From an uncultured Microbacterium sp. (lineage in GTDB: Bacteria; Actinomycetota; Actinomycetes; Actinomycetales; Microbacteriaceae): a stretch of 64,000 bases of DNA. The stretch's first letter is position 1; every line of letters starts with the position of its first letter. The notes beneath the pieces were generated by a model that was given only the letters and a program-made list of their open reading frames with translations, did no database searches and had not been told where the DNA came from. Both the position numbers and the translations under genes were made by a program. The stretch lies in NCBI RefSeq assembly GCF_947488465.1, contig NZ_CANKZA010000003.1:1-64000 (forward strand). The letters run 5' to 3'. Positions 34,951 through 42,991 of this stretch are shown in pieces.

Positions 34951-36294
34951 ATGTCCGATACCACCGACACTGCCGCTCCACCGGCGGTCCGCTCCACCGA
35001 CGCACCGCCGAGCCGTCGCCCCACGGGGGGCCGCTCGACCTCCGCGATCATCGTCGCGGTTGGGCTGATCGTCGTCGTCGCGCTCTTCCTGTTCATGATC
35101 ACGCGCGCACCCGTGGAGGGAGCGCGCCCGGTCTCGCTGGGCTTCTCGCTGAACAGCTTCTTCACCTGGTTGGGTGGTCTCAGCCCCATCATTCAGATCC
35201 CGATCATCCTGGTGGTCTTCGGTGCGGTCGTCGGGCTCATCCTCCTGCTGATCGAGTACGCGCCGCGGCCCGGGCGCTTCTACTTCTGGCTGCGCCTGGT
35301 CGCGTGCTTCGCGATTCCCACGCTGGCATTCATGCTGTTGCGCCCGTATCAGAACGCCGTCGTGTGGGTCGTCGGCATCGCGGTGATCCTCGGCGCTGTC
35401 CTCTTCTACGCCGACTACCGTTCGCGTCAGGGCGCCGGATACCTGTTCCAGCTGATTCTGTTCGCCGCTCCCGCCTCGATCCTCCTGCTGATCGGTCTCA
35501 TCTACCCGGCGATCGCAACCGTCATCCAGTCGTTCTTCGACAAAACCGGCGATGAGTTCGTGGGGCTGGAGAACTACCAGTGGGTGTTCACGAACCCCGA
35601 GGGCTTCTGGTCGGTCATCAACACGCTCGTCTGGGTGCTCCTGGCCCCCACATTCGCGACAGTGATCGGGCTCGCCTACGCCGTCTTCATCGACAAGGCC
35701 CGCGGCGAGAAGTACCTCAAGGTGCTGATCTTCATGCCGTTCGCGATTTCGTTCGTCGGCGCCGGCATCATCTGGAAGTTCGTCTACGACTACCGCCAGG
35801 GCGATCAGGTCGGCATCCTGAACGCGATCGTCACGGCGTTCGGCGGGGCACCGGTGTCGTGGCTCGATGCGCAGCCGCTCATCAACACCTTCCTGCTGCT
35901 GGTCGTCTTCATCTGGAGCCAGACTGGCCTCGCGATGATGATCCTGTCGGCCGCGATCAAGGCCGTGCCTGCCGAGCAGATGGAGGCGGCGCAACTCGAC
36001 GGGACGAACGCCTGGGAGCGCTTCACGAATGTGACGGTCCCCGGAATCCGCTCCTCCCTGATCGTCGTGTTCACGACGATCGCCATCGGCGCACTCAAGG
36101 TCTACGACGTCGTCGCGGTCATGACCGGCGGTCGCGCGAACACGACCGTGCTCGCATTCGAGATGGTCAACCAGCAGCAGCGGTTCCAGAGCTACGGACA
36201 CTCCGCAGCGCTGGCCGTCGTGCTGTTCCTGTTCGTCACGCCGTTGATCGTCTTCAACGTGTACCAGCTGCGGAAGCAGAGGGAGATCCGATGA
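34951..36294 (+). CDS. Sugar ABC transporter permease (MalF/AglF type)
   Basis: A 447-residue permease with about eight membrane helices, including an extra N-terminal helical region (35041-35420) before the core. The cytoplasmic EAA loop is EAAQLDGTNAWERFTNVTVPGIR, which docks the ATPase. It overlaps the second permease by 4 bp. Long N-terminal extensions are known in MalF-like subunits. Confidence 0.9.
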   Translation: MSDTTDTAAPPAVRSTDAPPSRRPTGGRSTSAIIVAVGLIVVVALFLFMITRAPVEGARPVSLGFSLNSFFTWLGGLSPIIQIPIILVVFGAVVGLILLLIEYAPRPGRFYFWLRLVACFAIPTLAFMLLRPYQNAVVWVVGIAVILGAVLFYADYRSRQGAGYLFQLILFAAPASILLLIGLIYPAIATVIQSFFDKTGDEFVGLENYQWVFTNPEGFWSVINTLVWVLLAPTFATVIGLAYAVFIDKARGEKYLKVLIFMPFAISFVGAGIIWKFVYDYRQGDQVGILNAIVTAFGGAPVSWLDAQPLINTFLLLVVFIWSQTGLAMMILSAAIKAVPAEQMEAAQLDGTNAWERFTNVTVPGIRSSLIVVFTTIAIGALKVYDVVAVMTGGRANTTVLAFEMVNQQQRFQSYGHSAALAVVLFLFVTPLIVFNVYQLRKQREIR

Positions 36295-37262
36295 CCATCC
36301 AAGCCATCGAGCCTGTCGTGGACAGCCGCTCGGCCCGCCAGGTGGCGCGCGACACGCGCCGCACCGAAGCCATGGCCCGAAAGCGCATGACTTCGCGCGG
36401 GGCGACGATCGCCGCCCTCGTGATCGCGTTCGTCTGGACGATCCCGACCTTCGGCCTGTTCGTCACGTCGTTCCGTCCTGGCAGCGAAACGCAGTCCACC
36501 GGCTGGTGGACCGTGTTCGTCGACCCGAACTTCACGCTGGAGAACTACGGCCTCGCGCTCACGTCAGGCGGCACCGCGCTGACGCTCGGCGCCTCGTTCC
36601 TGAACTCGCTGGCGATCACGATCCCCGTCGTGATGTTCGCTCTGGCGGTCGCCGCGCTCATCGCGTACGCGTTCGCCTGGATCGATTTCAAGGGCCGCAA
36701 CTTTTTCTTCGTCTTCATCTTCGCGTTGCAGATCGTCCCCCTGCAGATGGCTCTCGTGCCGCTGCTGAGTCTGTTCTCGCGTGGACTGGAGATCAACGGA
36801 GTGGGGATCTTCCCGGGCTTCGAGCTGCGCGGAATCGAGCACTCGTTCGCGACGGTGTGGATCGCGCACACGATCTTCGCGATGCCGCTTGCGATCTTCC
36901 TGCTGCACAACTTCATCTCCGAGATCCCGCACGAGGTCATCGAAGCTGCGCGCGTGGACGGCGCCGGACACGGTCAGATCTTCTTCCGGCTGATCCTGCC
37001 GCTGTCGGCGCCGGCGCTCGCATCGTTCGCGGTGCTGGAGTTCATCTGGGTGTGGAACGACCTCCTCGTGGCGACGATTTTCGCGCCATCGTCGTCGCTG
37101 CCCCTGACGCAATCGTTGAACTCGCTGTCGGGAACGTGGGGAAGCCAGTGGTTCCTGCAGGCGGCGGGTACCTTCATCTCGATCATGGTGCCGCTGGTCG
37201 TGTTCTTCGCGCTGCAGCGATTCTTCGTTCGCGGTCTGCTCGCCGGCGCCACGAAGGGCTGA
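36291..37262 (+). CDS. Sugar ABC transporter permease (MalG/AglG type)
   Basis: A 323-residue permease with about six helices and the EAA loop EAARVDGAGHGQIFFRLILPLSAP. The ATG at 36291 overlaps the previous stop (ATGA). No ATPase gene follows, so the importer probably shares a multi-sugar ATPase of MsiK type encoded elsewhere. Confidence 0.9.
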   Translation: MTIQAIEPVVDSRSARQVARDTRRTEAMARKRMTSRGATIAALVIAFVWTIPTFGLFVTSFRPGSETQSTGWWTVFVDPNFTLENYGLALTSGGTALTLGASFLNSLAITIPVVMFALAVAALIAYAFAWIDFKGRNFFFVFIFALQIVPLQMALVPLLSLFSRGLEINGVGIFPGFELRGIEHSFATVWIAHTIFAMPLAIFLLHNFISEIPHEVIEAARVDGAGHGQIFFRLILPLSAPALASFAVLEFIWVWNDLLVATIFAPSSSLPLTQSLNSLSGTWGSQWFLQAAGTFISIMVPLVVFFALQRFFVRGLLAGATKG

Positions 37263-37274
37263 GCGTCACCACGA

Positions 37275-37310
37275 CGACGGGCGGTGCGGCACTGTTCGCA
37301 CCGCCCGTCG
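37275..37310 (+). terminator. Terminator of the sugar ABC operon
   Basis: Perfect 14-bp stem CGACGGGCGGTGCG / CGCACCGCCCGTCG with an 8-nt loop, 12 nt after the last permease stop. Confidence 0.8.
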
Positions 37311-37392
37311 GTGTGTGCCGGCTCTAGGGTGATCCATGGAACACAAGAGCAACGCGTATCGGGCCGAGACGAGTCGGGGCGCCGGCAGCTGA

Positions 37393-38046
37393 TCAGGACG
37401 CGCAGGCGAGGCCGCGCTGGAGCGTGGCCATGAGGTCGATCTCGGCGGACTGTGTCGCGATGACGCCTTCAGCGACCTGGAGGGCCCGGGGTTCGCTGCC
37501 GAGCTGGAGGAGTGCCTGCGCCATCGGCAGGGCTCCCTCGTGGTGACGGGTCATGAGCGAGAGGAACAGGCAGTCGGCCTCGGTTCCGCTCGCGGCGCGC
37601 AGGGCGACGAGCTCCTCGGCCGTCGCCATCCCCATCTCTGCGAGCAGGTCCTTCTCGGATGCCGCGGGGTCACCGTGGGCATGGGACGAACCGGCCATCC
37701 ACGACATGAGGGGGGCTCCCGCCTGCGGCAGATCCCACTTCACGAGCCAGTCGTAGAACTCGCCCTTCTGTCCGGACTGCGTCGTCGCGATGTCGTACGC
37801 GAGGACACGGATGTCCGGGTTGTCCGTTGCCCGGTAGGAGTGCATCGCCATCTCGACGGCTTGCCCGTGGTGGACTTGCATGTCGCGGGCGAAGCCGGCC
37901 TCGGCTGAGTCGCTACCCGGCGCGCTCGCGGCCGCACCGAAGGTCGAAAACCGGCCGATCGCGAACGCGAGCCCGGTGACCGCGATCGCCACCAGCAGCA
38001 CGGCCCACCACGGCGGGAGCGTGCGCGGTGTCGCGTCGTCGGTCAC
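37393..38046 (-). CDS. DUF305 membrane-anchored protein
   Basis: A 217-residue protein with an N-terminal membrane helix (WWAVLLVAIAVTGLAFAIGRF) and a DUF305 four-helix domain outside. Its two metal-like histidine motifs are ARDMQVHHGQAVEMAMHSY and SLMTRHHEGALPMAQALL. DUF305 proteins are ferritin-like and often sit with copper genes; the function is not proven. The GTG start overlaps the stop of the DUF3105 gene (GTGA). Confidence 0.88.
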   Translation of the reverse strand: MTDDATPRTLPPWWAVLLVAIAVTGLAFAIGRFSTFGAAASAPGSDSAEAGFARDMQVHHGQAVEMAMHSYRATDNPDIRVLAYDIATTQSGQKGEFYDWLVKWDLPQAGAPLMSWMAGSSHAHGDPAASEKDLLAEMGMATAEELVALRAASGTEADCLFLSLMTRHHEGALPMAQALLQLGSEPRALQVAEGVIATQSAEIDLMATLQRGLACAS

Positions 38047-38753
38047 GACTGCTTGCCGGGCCCGTCGATCGCACCCGAGCAGACGGCGGTCGGCTCGGGG
38101 ACGTTCTGGTTGCGCCAGAACTCCTCGAAGAACGTCGGGATGCGGGTATCCGTCGCGCTGTCGAGCTGGAGTTGCGCGTTCCACGAGCTCAACACGATCG
38201 GCGAGGGGAGCCCCTCGAAAGGTGAGAGAAGGGTGTACGTCGACGGCAACTGGGCCTTGAGGGCATCCAGGTCCTCCGCCGTGATCGCCTCGGCGTCGTA
38301 GGTGACCCACACGGCACCGTGCTCGAGGGAGTGGACGGCGTTCTCGTTGGCCTGCGGCTGGTCGTATATTCCGCAGTTGAGCCAGTACTGGTTGTGCGGG
38401 CCGCCGGCGGGCGGCGTCTGCGGGTAGTCGACCGTGCCCTCGACGTGCTGCGTCTCGTTCGAGAACGTCTCGACGCCCTCGATCTGTGCGCCGTCACCGC
38501 CGATCGAGTAGGTGGGCGCGGCCTTCGGGCCGAAGACCAGCGAGGCGACGATCAGCCCGACGACGACCACACCGGCCGTGCCGCCCACGATCCACCACAT
38601 GAGCCCGGTCCGCCGGCGGCGGGCAACCTGTCGCTGATATTCCGCCAGCTTCTCGCGCTTCTGCTGCTCACGCTGTTGCTTGACGGTGAGTTCGATCTTC
38701 GCCTGAGTCGCGGGGTTTCCGCTCTGACGCTTGTTCGAGGTCGTTGGGGTCAT
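38043..38753 (-). CDS. DUF3105 family membrane-anchored protein
   Basis: A 236-residue protein with a basic, coiled N-terminus (QQREQQKREKLAEYQRQVARRRR), one membrane helix (WWIVGGTAGVVVVGLIVASLVF) and an extracytoplasmic DUF3105 domain. The family signature is GGPHNQYWLNCGIYDQPQANENAVHSLEHGAVWVTYD, with conserved Cys and His. It is co-transcribed with the DUF305 gene, a frequent actinobacterial pairing. Function unknown; metal handling is a reasonable guess. Confidence 0.88.
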   Translation of the reverse strand: MTPTTSNKRQSGNPATQAKIELTVKQQREQQKREKLAEYQRQVARRRRTGLMWWIVGGTAGVVVVGLIVASLVFGPKAAPTYSIGGDGAQIEGVETFSNETQHVEGTVDYPQTPPAGGPHNQYWLNCGIYDQPQANENAVHSLEHGAVWVTYDAEAITAEDLDALKAQLPSTYTLLSPFEGLPSPIVLSSWNAQLQLDSATDTRIPTFFEEFWRNQNVPEPTAVCSGAIDGPGKQS

Positions 38754-38955
38754 GGGAGTGATCTCGGCCTTGTCTTCGCCGGATCGAGCGTCCGGACACC
38801 GACAATCCTATTCGCCGGAGTGGGGTCCAGGGCGGGGAGGCGGCTAAGCTGGGGGGACCTTCGAATCGTTTCGAGACGATCGCCTGTGGTTCCGCGCCGC
38901 GAACTCCCGACCCGCGAACTGCCCGTATTTCCGCTTCCTTCCCCGTCTGGACACT

Positions 38956-40290
38956 GTGCTCGACACCGGCTCGCTCCCCATTGCGAACAATTTCCCCCGT
39001 GCGGGCTCGCCCGCCGGCGCGATCCGCACGATCGGCGCGAATCCGGCCACGGCGCCCATCGTGCTGCATCCCGGTGATGCGATCTCGACCCCGCGGCGCG
39101 TCGTCTACATCATCTTGCTCGGCGCGCTCACGGCCCTCGGACCGTTCACGATCGACCTCTATCTCCCCGCCTTCCCGGTGCTGCAGGAAGACTTTCGCAC
39201 GAGCGCCGCGGCGATCCAGTTGACCCTCACCGGCACGATGATCGGCTTCGCCCTCGGGCAGCTCGTCGTCGGGCCGCTGAGTGACAAGGTCGGCCGCCGC
39301 CTTCCGCTGCTCGTCGTGACGGCACTGCACGTGCTGGCGAGCATCGCTGCGGCGCTCGCTCCGAGCCTCGAGCTGCTGAGCATCGCGCGCGTCGCGATGG
39401 GGATGGGCGCCGCCGCGGGTGGCGTCGTGGCGATGGCGATCGTCCGCGACCTGTTCGGCGGACGGCGCTTGGTCGTCATGCTGAGCCGCCTCGCGCTGGT
39501 CTCGGGTGTCGCGCCCGTCGTCGCACCGCTCATCGGATCGGCGCTGTTGTCCGTGATGTCCTGGCGGGGGATCTTCGTCGTCTTGGCGATCTACGGTGCC
39601 GTCATGCTCGTCTCGGCGATCGTCCTGGTGCCCGAGACGCTGCCACGCGCGCGCCGGCAAGACCGGGGGGCCGACACCGTGCTCCAGCGCTACAAGAGCG
39701 TGTTCAGCGACCGCGTGTTCGTCGGCGTCCTGATCATCGGTGGGATGACCTTCAGCGGGCTCTTCTCCTACCTCTCGGCATCGTCCTTCCTCTTCCAAGA
39801 GACCTACGCGTTCGACGCGCAGCAGTACGGGTTGCTGTTCGCGGTGAACTCCATCGGACTCGTCATCGGTGTCCAGACGGCGTCGCGGCTGGCCGCACGG
39901 TTCGGGCCGCAATGGGTGCTCGCCTTCTCGACCGCGACCCTCTTGGTTGCGGCGACCGCGATCATCGTGACCGACCAGATGGGTCTCGGTCTCTGGGGCA
40001 CCATCGTGCCGCTGTTCTTCTTCATGACAGCGTGCGGTTTCACGTTCCCGTGCACCCAGGTGCTCGCCCTCGACCGGCACGGCAAGGCCGCCGGGACGGC
40101 GGCATCCATTCTCGGAGCCTGCAACTTCGGCATTGCCGGGCTGATCTCGCCGGTCGTCGGGTGGCTCGCGAAGGATGCCGGGATCACCGCGACCACGATG
40201 GCTTCCGTCATGGTGGGGTGCTCCGTGATCGGCCTGCTCTCGCTCTGGCTGATCGTGCGCCCCCGGACTGTCGAACGCCTCGCGCCGTAG
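38956..40290 (+). CDS. Bcr/CflA-type multidrug MFS transporter
   Basis: A 444-residue 12-helix transporter of the Bcr/CflA drug-resistance family. Motifs are TALGPFTIDLYLPAFPVL, FALGQLVVGPLSDKVGRRLPLL (motif A) and RVAMGMGAAAGGVVAMAIVRDLF. The first membrane helix begins near residue 50. The upstream 50 residues are atypical, so the real start may be later than the GTG at 38956. The 200 bp before it hold only the promoter of the DUF3105 gene and A+T-poor spacer. Confidence 0.86.
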   Translation: MLDTGSLPIANNFPRAGSPAGAIRTIGANPATAPIVLHPGDAISTPRRVVYIILLGALTALGPFTIDLYLPAFPVLQEDFRTSAAAIQLTLTGTMIGFALGQLVVGPLSDKVGRRLPLLVVTALHVLASIAAALAPSLELLSIARVAMGMGAAAGGVVAMAIVRDLFGGRRLVVMLSRLALVSGVAPVVAPLIGSALLSVMSWRGIFVVLAIYGAVMLVSAIVLVPETLPRARRQDRGADTVLQRYKSVFSDRVFVGVLIIGGMTFSGLFSYLSASSFLFQETYAFDAQQYGLLFAVNSIGLVIGVQTASRLAARFGPQWVLAFSTATLLVAATAIIVTDQMGLGLWGTIVPLFFFMTACGFTFPCTQVLALDRHGKAAGTAASILGACNFGIAGLISPVVGWLAKDAGITATTMASVMVGCSVIGLLSLWLIVRPRTVERLAP

Positions 40291-40311
40291 GTCGTCGGGC
40301 ACAATGGGGCG

Positions 40312-40971
40312 ATGACTGAGCAACGCCCCGCCGAGCGGATCACCGATCTCGAGATCACGTTTCGACTGCAGTGGCTCCTGATCGGGCTCACGCTGATCGC
40401 CGCGACCGCGGTCCTCGGCATCCTCGTGGTCGTCGATGTCGAGCTCGTGGACGTGGATGCCTGGTGGAACAGCTACGTGGCAGCGATCGCGCCGGCCTTC
40501 CTCGGCGTGTCGATGGCGCTCAATGTCATCGGCGGCGGGTGGGTCGCCGCCCTTGCGATTCCTCTGGGACTCGCCCTCGTGCTGGTGATCGCGCGCCGTC
40601 CGTGGTCGGCGGTGTACTTCCTGGCGGCGTCGCTCGCGAGCGCGCTGCTCGTGCAGATCTTCAAGGTCGTCTTCGGGCGTGTGCGTCCGGAAGACATCCT
40701 GGTGCTCTCCGACCAGGGCTCCTTCCCCTCGGGACACACCGCGAACGCCGCGACGATCGCCGCCGTTGCGGTGGTGCTGTTTCCGCGGGTGTGGGTGCTC
40801 CTCGTCGGTGCAGCGTGGGTGCTGCTGATGGCGCTCGGGCGCACGATCGTGCATGCGCACTGGATGACCGACACCATCGGGGGCACCCTGGTCGGAATCG
40901 GTGCGGCGCTCGTGGTGGCCGCCGCTCTTGCGCCCCACATCCTGCGCGAACGCGAACGCTCCGCTCACTAG
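40312..40971 (+). CDS. PAP2-family membrane phosphatase
   Basis: A 219-residue membrane phosphatase with about five or six helices. The three active-site motifs are present: KVVFGRVRP (K-x6-RP), FPSGHT (PSGH) and RTIVHAHWMTD (S/R-x5-H-x3-D). Such enzymes dephosphorylate lipid phosphates, for example undecaprenyl pyrophosphate. A CACAAT hexamer at 40300-40305 lies 6 nt before the ATG, suggesting a leaderless start. Confidence 0.9.
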   Translation: MTEQRPAERITDLEITFRLQWLLIGLTLIAATAVLGILVVVDVELVDVDAWWNSYVAAIAPAFLGVSMALNVIGGGWVAALAIPLGLALVLVIARRPWSAVYFLAASLASALLVQIFKVVFGRVRPEDILVLSDQGSFPSGHTANAATIAAVAVVLFPRVWVLLVGAAWVLLMALGRTIVHAHWMTDTIGGTLVGIGAALVVAAALAPHILRERERSAH

Positions 40972-40974
40972 GCT
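40969..40974 (+). promoter_or_regulatory. -10 element of the HerA-like gene
   Basis: TAGGCT, 7 nt before the ATG at 40982, overlapping the PAP2 stop; leaderless type. Confidence 0.45.
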
Positions 40975-40981
40975 GAGCGGC

Positions 40982-42913
40982 ATGAGCACGCCCGACGCCG
41001 CCGCTGCCGAAATCCACCGTCTGCAAGCCGAAGCGGATGCCGCTGAAGCCGCCCTGAGGCTCGCGCAGGCGAAGGCGGCGCTCGCCGCCGCGCAGGCCGA
41101 GGCCGCGCGCGCTGCGGCCGGCATCAGTGAGGGGGCCCCCGCATCCGTGCCGCTTGCTGAGGAGATGTCGGATGCTGAGGAGCTGCAACCCGCATCCACT
41201 CCTCAGGACGCCACATCTCCTCAGCAACCGACGGCGGAGAGTCCCGCCGGACCGCTCGCCGCCGACGAGATCGCAGCGATCGTGAAGGGTTACACGTTCG
41301 AGGCGGCGACGCTCGACGTCGGAGCGCTCGTGAACACCGACCCGGTGCCGAGTGCGCAGATCCGCATCCCGCTCGCCATGATGAACCGGCATGGCCTCGT
41401 CGCCGGCGCGACCGGTACCGGCAAGACCCGCACGCTCCAGGGGCTTGCGGAGCAACTCGCCGCGAAGGGCGTGCCGGTGTTCGCCGCGGACATCAAGGGA
41501 GACCTCTCCGGCGTGGCAACCCCCGGTACGGCGAGTGAAAAGCTCCTCGATCGCACGCGGGGGATCGGGCAGGAGTGGGAACCGACGGCATCCGTCACCG
41601 AGTATTTCGCGCTCGGCGGGATCGGCAAGGGCGTGCCGGTGCGGGCGACCGTCTCGGGATTCGGCCCCCTGCTGCTCAGCAAGGTCCTCGGGCTGAATGA
41701 GACCCAGCAGTCAAGCCTCGGGCTCGTCTTCCACTACGCCGATGCACACGGGCTCGCACTCGTCGATCTGTCGGATCTGCGCGCCGTGCTCAGCTGGCTC
41801 ACCAGCGACGAGGGCAAGCCAGAGCTCAAGGCGCTCGGTGGACTGTCGAGTGCGACAGCGGGTGTCATTCTTCGTGAGCTGATCACCTTCGCCGATGACG
41901 GCGCCGATGTCTTCTTCGGCGAGCCGGAGTTCGATGTCCGTGACTTCCTGCGCACCGCGGTCGATGGGCGCGGGGTCATTTCGCTCCTCGAGGTGCCGGG
42001 GGTCGCCGATAAGCCCGCGCTCTTCTCGACGTTCCTGATGTACCTCTTGGCTGAGTTGTTCGAGATCCTCCCGGAAGTCGGCGATGCCGACAAGCCCAAG
42101 CTCGTGTTCTTCTTCGATGAGGCGCACCTGCTCTTCAGCGGCGCCTCGAAGTCGTTCCTTGCCGCGATCACCCAGACTGTTCGCCTCATCCGGTCGAAGG
42201 GCGTCGGCGTGTTCTTCGTCACCCAGACGCCGAAGGACGTGCCCTCGGATGTGCTGGCGCAGTTGGGCTCGCGCATCCAACACGCTCTGCGCGCGTTCAC
42301 GCCGGATGATGCCAAGGCACTGCGCGCGACCGTGGGCACCTACCCGAACAGCGGCTACGACCTCGAGCGGGTGCTGCAGGAGCTCGGTACGGGTGAGGCG
42401 ATCGTCACCGTGATGAGCGAGAAGGGTGCCCCGACCCCGGTCGCGTGGACCCGGTTGCGCGCGCCGGAAGGGCTGATGTCACCCACCCCCGATCCAGATA
42501 TCGAACGCGCAGTGCACGCGTCGCCGCTCCTCGCGAAGTACGGCACGCCTATCGACCGGGAGTCGGCGCGAGAGATTCTCACCGCCAAGATGAATGCCGC
42601 CGCAGAGGTGGAGGCTGCCGCCGAAGCCGCCGCGCAGGCAGAGAAGGATCGGATCGCTGCAGAGAAAGCGCAGGCAGCCGCCGACAAGGAACTGGCACGA
42701 CAGACGGCGGCGATCGCGAAGGCCGACGCCGCGGCCGAAAAGGAACGCCAACGCGAGTACGACCGGCTGATGAAATCGACCGGGGTCACAAAGACCCGGA
42801 CACGCCGGACGGCACCCCCGAAGAGCCCGCTCGAAGAAGTGCTGGGCTCCCAGACCACGCGGACGATCCTGAACGGTGTGATCCGCGGGATCTTCGGGAC
42901 CGGTCGGCGCTGA
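40982..42913 (+). CDS. HerA/DUF853-type P-loop ATPase
   Basis: A 643-residue ATPase of the HerA-C/DUF853 group. It has an Ala-rich N-terminal coiled coil (residues 5-45), Walker A GATGTGKTRT near 141, Walker B KLVFFFDEAHLLF near 376-388, a sensor-like VFFVTQTPKDVP, and an Ala/Glu/Lys-rich C-terminal coiled coil (about 535-600) before a basic tail. HerA relatives form hexameric DNA-pumping rings with a nuclease partner, but no nuclease gene adjoins this one. DUF853 proteins are widespread and uncharacterised. Confidence 0.85.
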   Translation: MSTPDAAAAEIHRLQAEADAAEAALRLAQAKAALAAAQAEAARAAAGISEGAPASVPLAEEMSDAEELQPASTPQDATSPQQPTAESPAGPLAADEIAAIVKGYTFEAATLDVGALVNTDPVPSAQIRIPLAMMNRHGLVAGATGTGKTRTLQGLAEQLAAKGVPVFAADIKGDLSGVATPGTASEKLLDRTRGIGQEWEPTASVTEYFALGGIGKGVPVRATVSGFGPLLLSKVLGLNETQQSSLGLVFHYADAHGLALVDLSDLRAVLSWLTSDEGKPELKALGGLSSATAGVILRELITFADDGADVFFGEPEFDVRDFLRTAVDGRGVISLLEVPGVADKPALFSTFLMYLLAELFEILPEVGDADKPKLVFFFDEAHLLFSGASKSFLAAITQTVRLIRSKGVGVFFVTQTPKDVPSDVLAQLGSRIQHALRAFTPDDAKALRATVGTYPNSGYDLERVLQELGTGEAIVTVMSEKGAPTPVAWTRLRAPEGLMSPTPDPDIERAVHASPLLAKYGTPIDRESAREILTAKMNAAAEVEAAAEAAAQAEKDRIAAEKAQAAADKELARQTAAIAKADAAAEKERQREYDRLMKSTGVTKTRTRRTAPPKSPLEEVLGSQTTRTILNGVIRGIFGTGRR

Positions 42914-42978
42914 CGCGCTGGCGTTCGCACGCGCGGTGGCTCGGGCGCAAGGGGATGGGCGTGGAGCCCGCACACGCG

Positions 42979-42984
42979 TAGCGT
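42979..42984 (+). promoter_or_regulatory. -10 element of the DUF2867 protein gene
   Basis: TAGCGT, 7 nt before the ATG at 42992; leaderless type. Confidence 0.45.
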
Positions 42985-42991
42985 CAGAAGC

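Noticed and set aside
38668..41199. Very long minus-strand open frame (843 codons).
   Set aside because: It lies antisense to the MFS, PAP2 and HerA-like genes, and its translation is rich in Arg, His, Asp and Gly, typical of high-G+C shadow frames.
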